This document shows, one piece after another, positions 1 to 6,262 of a DNA stretch of 9,185 nucleotides. Where the stretch lies: assembly GCA_003695135.1 (NCBI GenBank), contig RFIR01000398.1, forward strand, positions 1 through 9,185, given 5' to 3'. Under the pieces are notes generated by a model that worked only from the letters and a program-made list of their open reading frames with translations, ran no database searches and was not told the origin of the DNA. Positions within the stretch are counted from its first letter, which is position 1. Each line of letters opens with the position of its first letter. Both the position numbers and the translations under genes were made by a program. The stretch comes from Alphaproteobacteria bacterium (GTDB lineage: Bacteria > Pseudomonadota > Alphaproteobacteria > Rhodobacterales > Rhodobacteraceae).

Positions 1-726
1 CCCATCGTGTCGCTGCGCGACGTGCACAAGTCCTTCGGCGATCTGGAGGTGCTCAAGGGCATCAGCTTCGACGTGATGAAGGGCGAGGTGATCTGCATCA
101 TCGGCCCCTCGGGCTCCGGCAAGTCGACGCTGATCCGCTGCATCAACGGGCTCAACGACATCCAGCAGGGCTCGATCAAGGTGGAGGGGATCGAGGTGCA
201 CGACCCCCATCTCGACAAGCTGGCGCTGCGCAAGAAGGTCGGCATGGTGTTCCAGCAATACAACCTGTTCCCGCACAAGACGGCGCTGGAAAACGTGATG
301 ATGGCGCCGGTTCTGGTGCTGAAGCAGGACAAGGCCGAGGTCGAGCGGCGCGCGCGGGCGCTGATGGCCAAGGTGCGGCTTGAGGGCAAGGAGGACAGCT
401 ATCCGGGCGAGTTGTCCGGCGGCCAGCAGCAGCGGGTGGCGATCGCACGCAGCCTGGCGATGAATCCGGATGTGATGCTGTTCGACGAGGTGACCGCCGC
501 GCTCGACCCCGAGACGGTCAAGGAGGTGCTGGTCACCATCAAGGAGCTGGCCGCCGAGGGCATGACCTGCATGCTGGTCACCCACGAGATGGGCTTTGCC
601 CGCGAGGTCGCCGACCACATCTATTTCACCGATCGCGGCGTGATCGTCGAGCACGGGCCGCCGGCCACCTTCTTTACCGAGGCGAGCGATCCCCGCACCC
701 GGGAGTTCCTGAGCCAGATCCTGTGA
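1..726 (+). CDS. Polar amino-acid ABC transporter ATP-binding protein (GlnQ/HisP type), 5' end at window edge
   Basis: This is the cytoplasmic ATPase that powers a polar amino-acid importer. Numbered from the GTG at position 7, it shows Walker A GPSGSGKST (33-41), a Q-loop in VFQQYNLFPH (81-90), signature LSGGQQQR (136-143), Walker B VMLFDE (156-161) and the switch histidine in VTHEMGF (H193). The Walker B glutamate is followed by VTAALDPE rather than the PTSALDPE of many ABC ATPases; V in this place is common in the GlnQ family. The frame is open to base 1. The GTG at 7 would give 239 residues, close to the E. coli GlnQ length, but a start a few codons outside the window is equally possible and no ribosome-binding site is visible. 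It is probably the last gene of its operon, since the next gene converges on it 46 bp away. The substrate cannot be read from the ATPase. Confidence 0.95.
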   Translation, partial: PIVSLRDVHKSFGDLEVLKGISFDVMKGEVICIIGPSGSGKSTLIRCINGLNDIQQGSIKVEGIEVHDPHLDKLALRKKVGMVFQQYNLFPHKTALENVMMAPVLVLKQDKAEVERRARALMAKVRLEGKEDSYPGELSGGQQQRVAIARSLAMNPDVMLFDEVTAALDPETVKEVLVTIKELAAEGMTCMLVTHEMGFAREVADHIYFTDRGVIVEHGPPATFFTEASDPRTREFLSQIL

Positions 727-727
727 C

Positions 728-772
728 GCCGGCCGGGCCGGTTATCGCGACATTTCCCGGCGAAGGGCCGGC
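728..772. terminator. Inverted repeat in the convergent intergenic gap (possible shared terminator)
   Basis: GCCGGCC (728-734) is complementary to GGCCGGC (766-772). An inner CCGGG/CCCGG pairing (733-737 with 756-760) would give a bulged hairpin. It fills the short gap between the stop codons of the amino-acid ABC ATPase and the convergent ROK regulator, so one structure could serve both transcripts. There is no T-tract on either strand, so intrinsic termination is doubtful. Confidence 0.3.
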
Positions 773-1978
773 TCAGCCGCCCGATGGCAGGTCGACGAGG
801 AAGCGGCGCGACAGCGGCAGGCTGGCGGCACCGCGAGCGCCCGCACCGGGCCCGATGCTGCCCGATCGGAGCTGCGGGAGCTCGATCCCCGGCAGCCCCT
901 CGCGCTCCAGCGCGCTGCGCGTGGCGGTGACCAGACGGGCGCGCAGGGCGACCGGCATCCAGCCATCGATCAGCACGGTGCGAAAGTCGATCACCGCGCA
1001 GGCGGCCACGATGGCGCGTGCCAGCGCCCCGGCCGCACCGGCGATCCAGTCGGCGACGATGTCCTCCGGCAGGCTCCAGTTGTCCGGGCGCTGCCACATC
1101 GCCTCGCCATCGCCGCCCCGCGCCTCCACCGCCTGTTCCAGCACCGCCAGCGAAGCACGGTCGATCAGCTGCACCGCCCGCCCGTCCCTGCGGTCGACCG
1201 GCATCGAGCCGAGCGCGCCGGCATTGCCGGTGGCCCCGGAAAACAGCCTGCCGTTGAGCGCGACGCCGCCCCCGGCGAAATAGCCGATGTAGAAATGCAG
1301 CAGATCGCCCTCGATCCTGGCCGAGCCGAAAACCAGCTCGGCCCCGCAGGCGGCGGTGGCGTCGTTCTCGACGAAAACCGGGAACGGCCAGCGCCCGTCG
1401 AGCTCGGCGGCGATGTCGCGGTGGCGCCAGACCTGCATTTCCGTCGCGGCCGCACCCGGAACGCTGCCCCATTCCCAGATGCGGTAGGGCATGGCGATGC
1501 CCAGCCCGGAAACACGCTCGCGCCCCTGCGCTCCGAGACCCTGCAGCAGCCTGTCCGCCCCCGCGACGGCGAATGCCACCGCGGCGTCGGGATCTGGCAG
1601 ACGATGGGCCTGGCGCAACTGGCCAAGCTCCTGCCCCAGAAAATCGGTGAGCGTCATCTCGAAGGTCCGGCGACCGATCAGCAGGCCGAGGAAATAGGCC
1701 GCATCGGGGTTGAGCCGCATCGGCACCGAGGGCTGGCCGACCCTGCCGCGCACCGGCGGGTTCTTCAGCAGATAGCCCTCGGCCTCGAGCCCGCGCATGA
1801 TCACCGAGATCGCCTGTGCCGACAGGCCGGTCTGGCGCGAGATCTCGGTCTTGGAAAGCGCGCCGTGGCGGCGCAGCAGCGTCAGCACGAGACGCTCGTT
1901 ATAGGCGCGCATCCCGCTCTGATTGGTTCCACGCATGACACGCCGGGCCTCGCCGGCGGCGCCAAGTGTCACGTCCAT
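773..1978 (-). CDS. frcR: ROK-family transcriptional regulator, probable regulator of the divergent fructose transporter
   Basis: This is a NagC/Mlc/XylR-type repressor of 401 residues if it starts at the ATG at 1978. An N-terminal winged helix-turn-helix covers about residues 28-70, with the recognition part near LSAQAISVIMRGLEAEG. A ROK sugar-kinase-like domain follows, with FVENDATAACGAELVFG (about 202-218) and FAGGGVALNGRLFSGATGNAG (about 234-254). The histidine expected after GNAGxLG is a serine (GALGSMPV, 254-261), and the cysteine cluster (CxCGxxGCxE) that binds zinc in classical ROK proteins is missing. The start is uncertain. An open frame runs up to a GTG at 2020, but no Shine-Dalgarno precedes it and it sits about where transcription should begin. 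The ATG at 1978 has GGGAG directly next to it, and an ATG at 1936 is an alternative. It is divergent from frcBCA, the arrangement I recall for frcR in Sinorhizobium, so the symbol rests on context. Confidence 0.9.
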   Translation of the reverse strand: MDVTLGAAGEARRVMRGTNQSGMRAYNERLVLTLLRRHGALSKTEISRQTGLSAQAISVIMRGLEAEGYLLKNPPVRGRVGQPSVPMRLNPDAAYFLGLLIGRRTFEMTLTDFLGQELGQLRQAHRLPDPDAAVAFAVAGADRLLQGLGAQGRERVSGLGIAMPYRIWEWGSVPGAAATEMQVWRHRDIAAELDGRWPFPVFVENDATAACGAELVFGSARIEGDLLHFYIGYFAGGGVALNGRLFSGATGNAGALGSMPVDRRDGRAVQLIDRASLAVLEQAVEARGGDGEAMWQRPDNWSLPEDIVADWIAGAAGALARAIVAACAVIDFRTVLIDGWMPVALRARLVTATRSALEREGLPGIELPQLRSGSIGPGAGARGAASLPLSRRFLVDLPSGG

Positions 1979-1980
1979 CT

Positions 1981-2010
1981 CCCGATTGCCCGTGCGCACC
2001 GATAATCGGG
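1981..2010. repeat. Inverted repeat CCCGATT-N16-AATCGGG upstream of the regulator start
   Basis: CCCGATT (1981-1987) and AATCGGG (2004-2010) form a perfect 7-bp inverted repeat centred about 18 bp upstream of the regulator ATG at 1978. It would lie in the regulator's mRNA leader. It could be an autoregulatory operator half-site pair or an RNA hairpin close to the ribosome-binding site. The wide 16-nt spacer makes either role speculative. Confidence 0.35.
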
Positions 2011-2025
2011 CACAACCCACAGGTT

Positions 2026-2055
2026 GATCTATTCTGCGCCCGATGCAACTGTCAA
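2026..2055 (-). promoter_or_regulatory. Putative sigma-70-type promoter for the ROK regulator
   Basis: On the minus strand a perfect -35 hexamer TTGACA lies at 2055-2050. It is followed after 18 nt by a weak -10-like TAGATC (2031-2026). A transcript would start near 2020, giving a leader of about 40 nt before the ATG at 1978. The -35 box is a full match; the -10 box is poor. Confidence 0.4.
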
Positions 2056-2088
2056 TAATAATTCATAGTGTGTGACTTATTTGTTGAC
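2051..2088. promoter_or_regulatory. Imperfect inverted repeat spanning the divergent promoters (candidate operator)
   Basis: GTCAATAA (2051-2058) and TTGTTGAC (2081-2088) are inverted copies with one mismatch, separated by 22 bp of AT-rich DNA. The symmetry largely comes from the two opposed TTGACA boxes, but the match extends beyond them. The position between divergent regulator and target promoters is where a ROK repressor would be expected to bind. Operator function is inference. Confidence 0.35.
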
Positions 2089-2113
2089 ATATGCTTGCCG
2101 AACGGGTTGTTAT
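2084..2113 (+). promoter_or_regulatory. Putative sigma-70-type promoter for frcBCA
   Basis: TTGACA at 2084-2089 is a perfect -35 hexamer. It is followed after 18 nt by TGTTAT (2108-2113), which matches 4 of 6 positions of TATAAT; TTGTTA at 17 nt spacing is an alternative. Transcription would begin near 2120 and give a leader of about 55 nt containing the hairpin at 2128-2148. Confidence 0.5.
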
Positions 2114-2127
2114 GACTCGGCAACGCC

Positions 2128-2148
2128 TCTTCGCCAGGGGGGCGAAGA
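2128..2148 (+). promoter_or_regulatory. Leader hairpin upstream of frcB
   Basis: TCTTCGCC (2128-2135) pairs perfectly with GGCGAAGA (2141-2148) around a 5-nt loop AGGGG. The stem lies just downstream of the predicted transcription start and ends 12 nt before the frcB ribosome-binding site. A 5' hairpin in this place could stabilise the message of this highly expressed gene. There is no following T-run, so it is not a simple attenuator. Confidence 0.45.
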
Positions 2149-2174
2149 CGCCGTTCACATGGGAGGAGAACAAC

Positions 2175-3203
2175 ATGACCCGTCTTACCGGGACGATCGC
2201 GCTCGCCGGGGCCGCCGCGCTGGGGATGGCCGTGCTCGGCACTGCCGCTCAGGCGGAAATCGGCGCCTGTCTGATCACCAAGACCGAGACCAACCCCTTC
2301 TTCGTCAAGATGCGCGAGGGCGCATCGGCCAAGGCCAAGGAACTCGGGATCACGCTCAAGAGCTATGCCGGCAAGATCGATGGCGACAATGAATCCCAGG
2401 TCGCCGCGATCGAGACCTGCATCGCCGACGGCGCCAGGGGCATCCTGATCACGCCGTCCAACACCTCGGCCATCGTGCCGACGGTCAAGGCCGCGCGGGA
2501 TGCCGGGCTGATCGTGATCGCCCTCGACACGCCGCTGGAGCCGATCACCGCCGCCGACGCGACGCTGGCCACCGACAACTTCAAGGCCGGCGAGCTGATC
2601 GGCGCCTGGGCCAGGGCCAAGCTCGGCGACGAGGCCGCCAACGCCCGCATCGCCTTTCTCGATCTGGCGATCAGCCAGCCCACCGTCGACGTGCTGCGCG
2701 ATCAGGGCTTCATGAAGGGCTTCGGCATCGACCTCAACGACCCCAACGTGATCGGCGACGAGAACGACCCGCGCATCGCCGGCCATGACGTCACCGCCGG
2801 CAACGAGGAAGGCGGCCGCAAGGCGATGGAGAACCTTCTGGCCAAGGATCCCTCGATCAACGTGGTCTACACCATCAACGAACCGGCCGCCGCCGGTGCC
2901 TATGAGGCGCTGAAGGCGGTGGGGCGCGAGAAGGACGTGCTGATCGTCTCGGTCGATGGCGGCTGCCCCGGCGTGCAGAACGTCAGGGAAGGCATCATCG
3001 GCGCGACCAGCCAGCAATACCCGCTGCTGATGGCCTCGATGGGCATCGAGGCGATCAAGAAGTTTGTCGAGACCGGCGAGAAGCCGGCCAACACGCCCGG
3101 CCTCGATTTCTTCAACACCGGCGTGCAGCTGGTCACCGACCAGCCGGTCCCCGGTGTGGAATCGATCGATACCGCCAAGGGGCTGGAGCTCTGCTGGGGT
3201 TGA
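2175..3203 (+). CDS. frcB: Fructose ABC transporter, periplasmic substrate-binding protein FrcB
   Basis: This protein captures the sugar in the periplasm and delivers it to FrcC/FrcA. It has 342 residues. An N-terminal Sec signal with a hydrophobic stretch at about 6-24 probably ends after AQA (25-27). The mature part is a type I periplasmic binding fold (Peripla_BP_4) and closely resembles Sinorhizobium FrcB as I remember it, for example ACLITKTETNPFFVKM, KSYAGKIDGDNESQVAAIET, INEPAAAGAYEALKAVGREK and the C-terminal CWG. The start at 2175 is chosen because GGGAGGAG (2161-2168) precedes it at good spacing and because it opens directly into a signal peptide. An in-frame ATG at 2091 lies inside the predicted promoter and would mask the signal. 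It is the first gene of frcBCA, and strong stem-loops follow it. Fructose specificity is inferred from similarity; related sugars such as mannose or ribose may also bind. Confidence 0.95.
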   Translation: MTRLTGTIALAGAAALGMAVLGTAAQAEIGACLITKTETNPFFVKMREGASAKAKELGITLKSYAGKIDGDNESQVAAIETCIADGARGILITPSNTSAIVPTVKAARDAGLIVIALDTPLEPITAADATLATDNFKAGELIGAWARAKLGDEAANARIAFLDLAISQPTVDVLRDQGFMKGFGIDLNDPNVIGDENDPRIAGHDVTAGNEEGGRKAMENLLAKDPSINVVYTINEPAAAGAYEALKAVGREKDVLIVSVDGGCPGVQNVREGIIGATSQQYPLLMASMGIEAIKKFVETGEKPANTPGLDFFNTGVQLVTDQPVPGVESIDTAKGLELCWG

Positions 3204-3213
3204 TCTGAGCGCG

Positions 3214-3234
3214 GAACCGGTCAAGCATCGGTTC
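3214..3234 (+). other. Stem-loop 1 in the frcB-frcC gap
   Basis: GAACCG (3214-3219) pairs with CGGTTC (3229-3234) around a 9-nt loop, starting 11 nt after the frcB stop. It is the first of three consecutive stem-loops that fill this 107-bp gap. Confidence 0.45.
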
Positions 3235-3235
3235 G

Positions 3236-3257
3236 GGGGCGGGCACGGGCCCGCCCC
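3236..3257 (+). other. Stem-loop 2 in the frcB-frcC gap (9-bp GC stem)
   Basis: GGGGCGGGC (3236-3244) pairs perfectly with GCCCGCCCC (3249-3257) around the 4-nt loop ACGG. No T-tract follows. In binding-protein-dependent transport operons such intercistronic hairpins commonly protect the upstream message from 3' exonucleases, giving more binding protein than permease. That role is inferred here. Confidence 0.6.
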
Positions 3258-3272
3258 GCACTGAAAGCGATG

Positions 3273-3290
3273 CCCCCGCGGGCGCGGGGG
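3273..3290 (+). other. Stem-loop 3 in the frcB-frcC gap
   Basis: CCCCCGCG (3273-3280) and CGCGGGGG (3283-3290) are perfect complements separated by two bases, so the innermost pairs must open to form a loop. The structure ends 8 nt before the GGGGAG ribosome-binding site of frcC (3299-3304) and may also limit access to it. Confidence 0.5.
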
Positions 3291-3310
3291 CCGCGCGCGG
3301 GGAGCGGGTC

Positions 3311-4378
3311 ATGTCCACGTCCGAGGATTTCGAAGGCGCGGCGAAGCAGGCGGCGCAGGGCGTCGCCGAGTTCGACCAAGAGGAGCGCGGCTGGATCGGC
3401 CGGTTTCACAACGCCCTGCATGCCACTCCGGCGCTGGTGCCGCTGATCGTTCTGGTGGCGGCGATCGCGCTGTTCGGTCTGGCGCTGGGCTCGAAGTTCT
3501 TCTCGCCCTTCGCGCTGACCCTGATCCTGCAGCAGGTGCAGATCGTCGGCGTGCTGGCCGCGGCGCAGGCGCTGATCATCCTGACCGCCGGCATCGACCT
3601 GTCGGTGGGCGCCATTGCGGTGCTCAGTTCGGTGGTCATGGGCCAGTTCACCTTCCGCTACGGCATCCCGCCCTTTCTTTCGGTGATCATCGGCCTTGCC
3701 GTCGGCACCGCCATCGGCGCGATGAACGGCTGGCTGGTCAGCCGGGTCAGGCTGCCGCCATTCATCGTGACGCTGGGCATGTGGCAGATCGTGCTGGCGG
3801 TGAACTACCTCTACTCGGCCAACGAGACCATCCGCTCGCAGGATATCGAGGCCGACGCGCCGTTTCTGCAGTTTCTCGGCAACAAGCTGCAGTTTGCCGG
3901 CGCCACCTTCACCTTCGGGGTGATCCTGATGCTGGTGCTGGTCTTCGTGCTCGCCTATGCGCTGCGCTCCACGCCATGGGGGCGGCATGTCTATGCGGTG
4001 GGCGACGACCCGGAGGCGGCCGAGCTTGCCGGCGTCCATGTCCACCGCACGCTGATGTCGGTCTACATGCTGGTCGGCTTCATCTGCGCGCTGGCCGGCT
4101 GGGTGATGATCGGCCGCTTCGGCTCGGTCTCGCCCTCGGCCTCGACCGGGGTGATCGGCAACATCCAGGCGATTACCGCGGTGGTGATCGGCGGCATCTC
4201 GCTGTTCGGCGGGCGCGGCTCGATCATGGGCGCCTTCTTCGGCGCGCTGATCGTCGGCGTGTTCGAGCTCGGCCTGCGCATGGCCGGCGCCGACCCGCAA
4301 TGGACCTTCCTGCTGATCGGGGTGCTGATCATCGCCGCGGTCACCGTCGACCAGTGGATCCGCAAGGTGGCCGCGTGA
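3311..4378 (+). CDS. frcC: Fructose ABC transporter permease FrcC
   Basis: This is the inner-membrane channel subunit of the importer, a BPD_transp_2 (RbsC/AraH/XylH-type) permease of 355 residues. A polar cytoplasmic N-terminus (1-38) is followed by about 8-10 hydrophobic segments, for example near 40-60, 70-90, 99-111, 121-141, 200-217, 247-267, 283-299, 305-323 and 331-346. Family landmarks are LTAGIDLSVG (91-100), the cytoplasmic coupling-loop region GRHVYAVGDDPEAAELAGV (224-242) and AVVIGGISLFGGRGS (290-304). The start at 3311 is supported by GGGGAG (3299-3304). Its TGA stop shares one base with the ATG of frcA (TGATG), so the two are translationally coupled. It probably works as a homodimer with two FrcA subunits. 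Confidence 0.95.
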   Translation: MSTSEDFEGAAKQAAQGVAEFDQEERGWIGRFHNALHATPALVPLIVLVAAIALFGLALGSKFFSPFALTLILQQVQIVGVLAAAQALIILTAGIDLSVGAIAVLSSVVMGQFTFRYGIPPFLSVIIGLAVGTAIGAMNGWLVSRVRLPPFIVTLGMWQIVLAVNYLYSANETIRSQDIEADAPFLQFLGNKLQFAGATFTFGVILMLVLVFVLAYALRSTPWGRHVYAVGDDPEAAELAGVHVHRTLMSVYMLVGFICALAGWVMIGRFGSVSPSASTGVIGNIQAITAVVIGGISLFGGRGSIMGAFFGALIVGVFELGLRMAGADPQWTFLLIGVLIIAAVTVDQWIRKVAA

Positions 4379-5154
4379 TGGAACCGATTCTGAAATGCCG
4401 CGGTCTGGTCAAGCGCTTCGGGCGCGTCACCGCGCTGGATCACTGCGATTTCGACCTGATGCCGGGCGAGATTCTCGGCGTGATCGGCGACAATGGCGCC
4501 GGCAAGTCCACGCTGATCAAGACGATCTCCGGCGCGCTGATCCCCGATGAGGGAGAGATCTGGCTGGAGGGGCAGAAGATCCTGTTCACCTCGCCCATCG
4601 AGGCGCGCGAGGCGGGAATCGAGACCGTCTACCAGACGCTGGCCATGTCGCCGGCCCTGTCGATCGCCGACAACATGTTCATGGGCCGCGAGCTGTTGAT
4701 GCCGGGGATCCTCGGCAAGGTTTTCCGCCGGCTCGACCGCCCGCGGATGGAGAAATTCGCCCGCGACAAGCTCTCCGAGCTTGGCCTGATGACGATCCAG
4801 AACATCAGGCAGTCGGTGGAAACCCTCTCCGGCGGCCAGCGTCAGGGGGTGGCGGTGGCGCGCGCGGCCGCCTTCGGCTCGCGCGTCATCATCCTCGACG
4901 AGCCGACCGCGGCGCTTGGCGTCAAGGAAAGCCGGCGGGTGCTGGAGCTGATCCTCGACGTCAAGTCGCGCGGCATTCCGATCATCCTGATCAGCCACAA
5001 CATGCCGCATGTCTTCGAGGTGGCCGACCGCATCCATATCCACCGGCTCGGCCGGCGGCTGTGCGTCATCGACCCGAAGGCTTACAGCATGTCCGACGCG
5101 GTGGCCTTCATGACCGGGGCCAAGGCGCCGCCCGAGGCTGCCGCGGCGGCGTGA
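4378..5154 (+). CDS. frcA: Fructose ABC transporter ATP-binding protein FrcA
   Basis: This is the ATPase that drives sugar import through FrcC. It has 258 residues and one nucleotide-binding domain, unlike RbsA/MglA-type sugar ATPases, which carry two in about 500 residues; single-domain FrcA is the known form in rhizobial frc operons. Motifs are Walker A GDNGAGKST (37-45), Q-loop VYQT (84-87, Q86), signature LSGGQRQG (150-157), Walker B VIILDE (170-175), D-loop region PTAALGV (176-182) and the switch histidine in ISHN (H207). The ATG at 4378 overlaps the frcC stop by one base; a longer in-frame opening beginning at 3781 lies within frcC and is not coding. The C-terminus ends in an alanine-rich tail. 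No frcK kinase follows, in contrast to the Sinorhizobium operon I recall. Confidence 0.95.
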   Translation: MEPILKCRGLVKRFGRVTALDHCDFDLMPGEILGVIGDNGAGKSTLIKTISGALIPDEGEIWLEGQKILFTSPIEAREAGIETVYQTLAMSPALSIADNMFMGRELLMPGILGKVFRRLDRPRMEKFARDKLSELGLMTIQNIRQSVETLSGGQRQGVAVARAAAFGSRVIILDEPTAALGVKESRRVLELILDVKSRGIPIILISHNMPHVFEVADRIHIHRLGRRLCVIDPKAYSMSDAVAFMTGAKAPPEAAAAA

Positions 5155-5174
5155 TCGGCGCGAGCTGTCGCGGT

Positions 5175-5198
5175 CGCCGGGCGAGCGAGGCCCCGGCG
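5175..5198 (+). terminator. Stem-loop just after frcA
   Basis: CGCCGGG (5175-5181) pairs perfectly with CCCGGCG (5192-5198) around a 10-nt loop, 20 nt after the frcA stop. There is no T-run, so it is more likely a weak or Rho-assisted end, or a 3' stabiliser, than a strong intrinsic terminator. Whether the downstream cyclase belongs to the frc transcript is therefore open. Confidence 0.3.
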
Positions 5199-5289
5199 CT
5201 GCATAATCGCTTCCAATTGCCGCAGGGCCGGGTTTATCTTCGCCAAACCGCCGGGGCATGCGGCTCCGGCCAGAACAGGGAGACAAACC

Positions 5290-6105
5290 ATGTGCCATGC
5301 CTGTGTGATCGACAGCGTAAAGCGCGCGATGATCTCGCGCCGCGATCTGTTCCGGGGCGCCGTTGCCGGTACCGCCGCCGCCGCGGCCGGCATCGCCGGC
5401 ACCACCTCGGCCTTTGCCGCCACCCCCAGCAAGGTGGTCGATCTGACCTATGGCTATGACGAAAGCTTTCCGACCTATTTCGGGGCGCCGGGCATCTCGT
5501 CCGACCAGCGTTTCAACTTTGCCGAGCACGGCTTCAACCTCAAGGTGCTGACGGTCAACGAACATACCGGCACCCATCTCGACGCGCCGCTGCATTTTTC
5601 CGCCGACGGCGCTTCGGTGGACCAGATCGCGGTGGAAAATCTCGTCCTGCCGCTCTGCATCGTCGATATCCGCGAAAAGGCTGCCGCCAATGCCGATGCC
5701 GAGCTCACGCCGGACGATCTGAAGGCGTGGATCTCGGCCAACGGCCCGATCCCGGACGGCGCCTGCGTGGCGATGAATTCCGGCTGGCAGGACCGGGTCT
5801 CGGGCGACGGCTTCCGCAATGCCGACAGCGACGGGGTGATGCATTTCCCCGGCTTCCATATCGAGGCCACGCAGATGCTGCTTGAGACCAATGCGGCCGC
5901 GATCGGGGTCGACACGCTGTCGCTCGACTATGGCAAGAGCGGCGATTTCAAGACCCACTACGCCTGGCTGCCGGCGGGCCGCTACGGCATCGAGAATCTC
6001 AAGTCGCTCGATCAGCTGCCGGCATCCGGCGCCACGCTGGTGGTGGGCGCCCCGACCCACAAGGGCGGCACCGGCGGGCCGGCGCGGGTGCTGGCGCTGC
6101 TCTGA
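5290..6105 (+). CDS. Tat-exported cyclase-family metal-dependent hydrolase (kynurenine formamidase-like)
   Basis: This is a 271-residue member of the putative cyclase family (PF04199), whose characterised members are metal-dependent amide or ester hydrolases such as kynurenine formamidase. The hallmark HTGTHLDAPLHF lies at 92-103, and a second conserved block, FPGFHIEATQMLL through IGVDTLSLDYG, lies at about 186-215. The N-terminus carries a Tat signal: SRRDLF (16-21), a hydrophobic Ala/Gly-rich stretch (23-43) and a likely cleavage after AFA (41-43), so the enzyme should act in the periplasm. Ahead of the twin arginines is an unusual MCHACVIDSV with a Cys-x-x-Cys pair. The start at 5290 is set by AGGGAG (5277-5282); the internal ATG at 5329 has no ribosome-binding site. 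It lies 135 bp after frcA, so cotranscription is possible but unproven. The substrate is unknown, and I see no tryptophan-catabolism genes nearby. Confidence 0.88.
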   Translation: MCHACVIDSVKRAMISRRDLFRGAVAGTAAAAAGIAGTTSAFAATPSKVVDLTYGYDESFPTYFGAPGISSDQRFNFAEHGFNLKVLTVNEHTGTHLDAPLHFSADGASVDQIAVENLVLPLCIVDIREKAAANADAELTPDDLKAWISANGPIPDGACVAMNSGWQDRVSGDGFRNADSDGVMHFPGFHIEATQMLLETNAAAIGVDTLSLDYGKSGDFKTHYAWLPAGRYGIENLKSLDQLPASGATLVVGAPTHKGGTGGPARVLALL

Positions 6106-6199
6106 GCACGGTCACGCCCTGGCCGCGCAGTGACCGGGCTCGCGCAGCCGGCATTGCGGGCGGGGCAGGGATCGGTGCATGATGCGCCGGCAGATGCGG

Positions 6200-6229
6200 C
6201 CCGCTCCGCCACGGCGGGGCGGGTCTTCT
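6200..6229 (+). terminator. Terminator-like hairpin after the cyclase gene
   Basis: CCCGCTCCGCC (6200-6210) pairs with GGCGGGGCGGG (6213-6223) with one T-G wobble; the closing pair opens to give a small loop. It is followed directly by TCTTCT (6224-6229), a short interrupted T-rich stretch. It lies about 95 nt after the cyclase stop and 33 nt before the thioesterase start, so it may separate the two transcripts. Confidence 0.45.
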
Positions 6230-6262
6230 GCATGCCGGAGGCGATTGCAGGGAGGCAGGCCG

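Noticed and set aside
1979..2020. GTG at 2020 as the regulator start
   Set aside because: There is no ribosome-binding site, and the predicted promoter places transcription start at about this base. The extra residues do not resemble ROK N-termini. It cannot be wholly excluded as a leaderless start.
2091..2174. Upstream ATG at 2091 as the frcB start
   Set aside because: It lies within the predicted promoter and would put about 28 extra residues before the signal peptide. The ATG at 2175 has a strong Shine-Dalgarno at correct spacing.
2052..3224. 390-residue minus-strand open frame opposite frcB
   Set aside because: frcB has a signal peptide, a strong ribosome-binding site and family similarity. 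The antisense frame is compositionally biased and has no family features.
4063..6060. 665-residue open frame on the minus strand
   Set aside because: It runs antisense to frcC, frcA and the cyclase, all of which have clear motifs. Its sequence is low-complexity Arg/His/Asp-rich, as expected from the reverse of GC-rich codons, and it has no recognisable domain.
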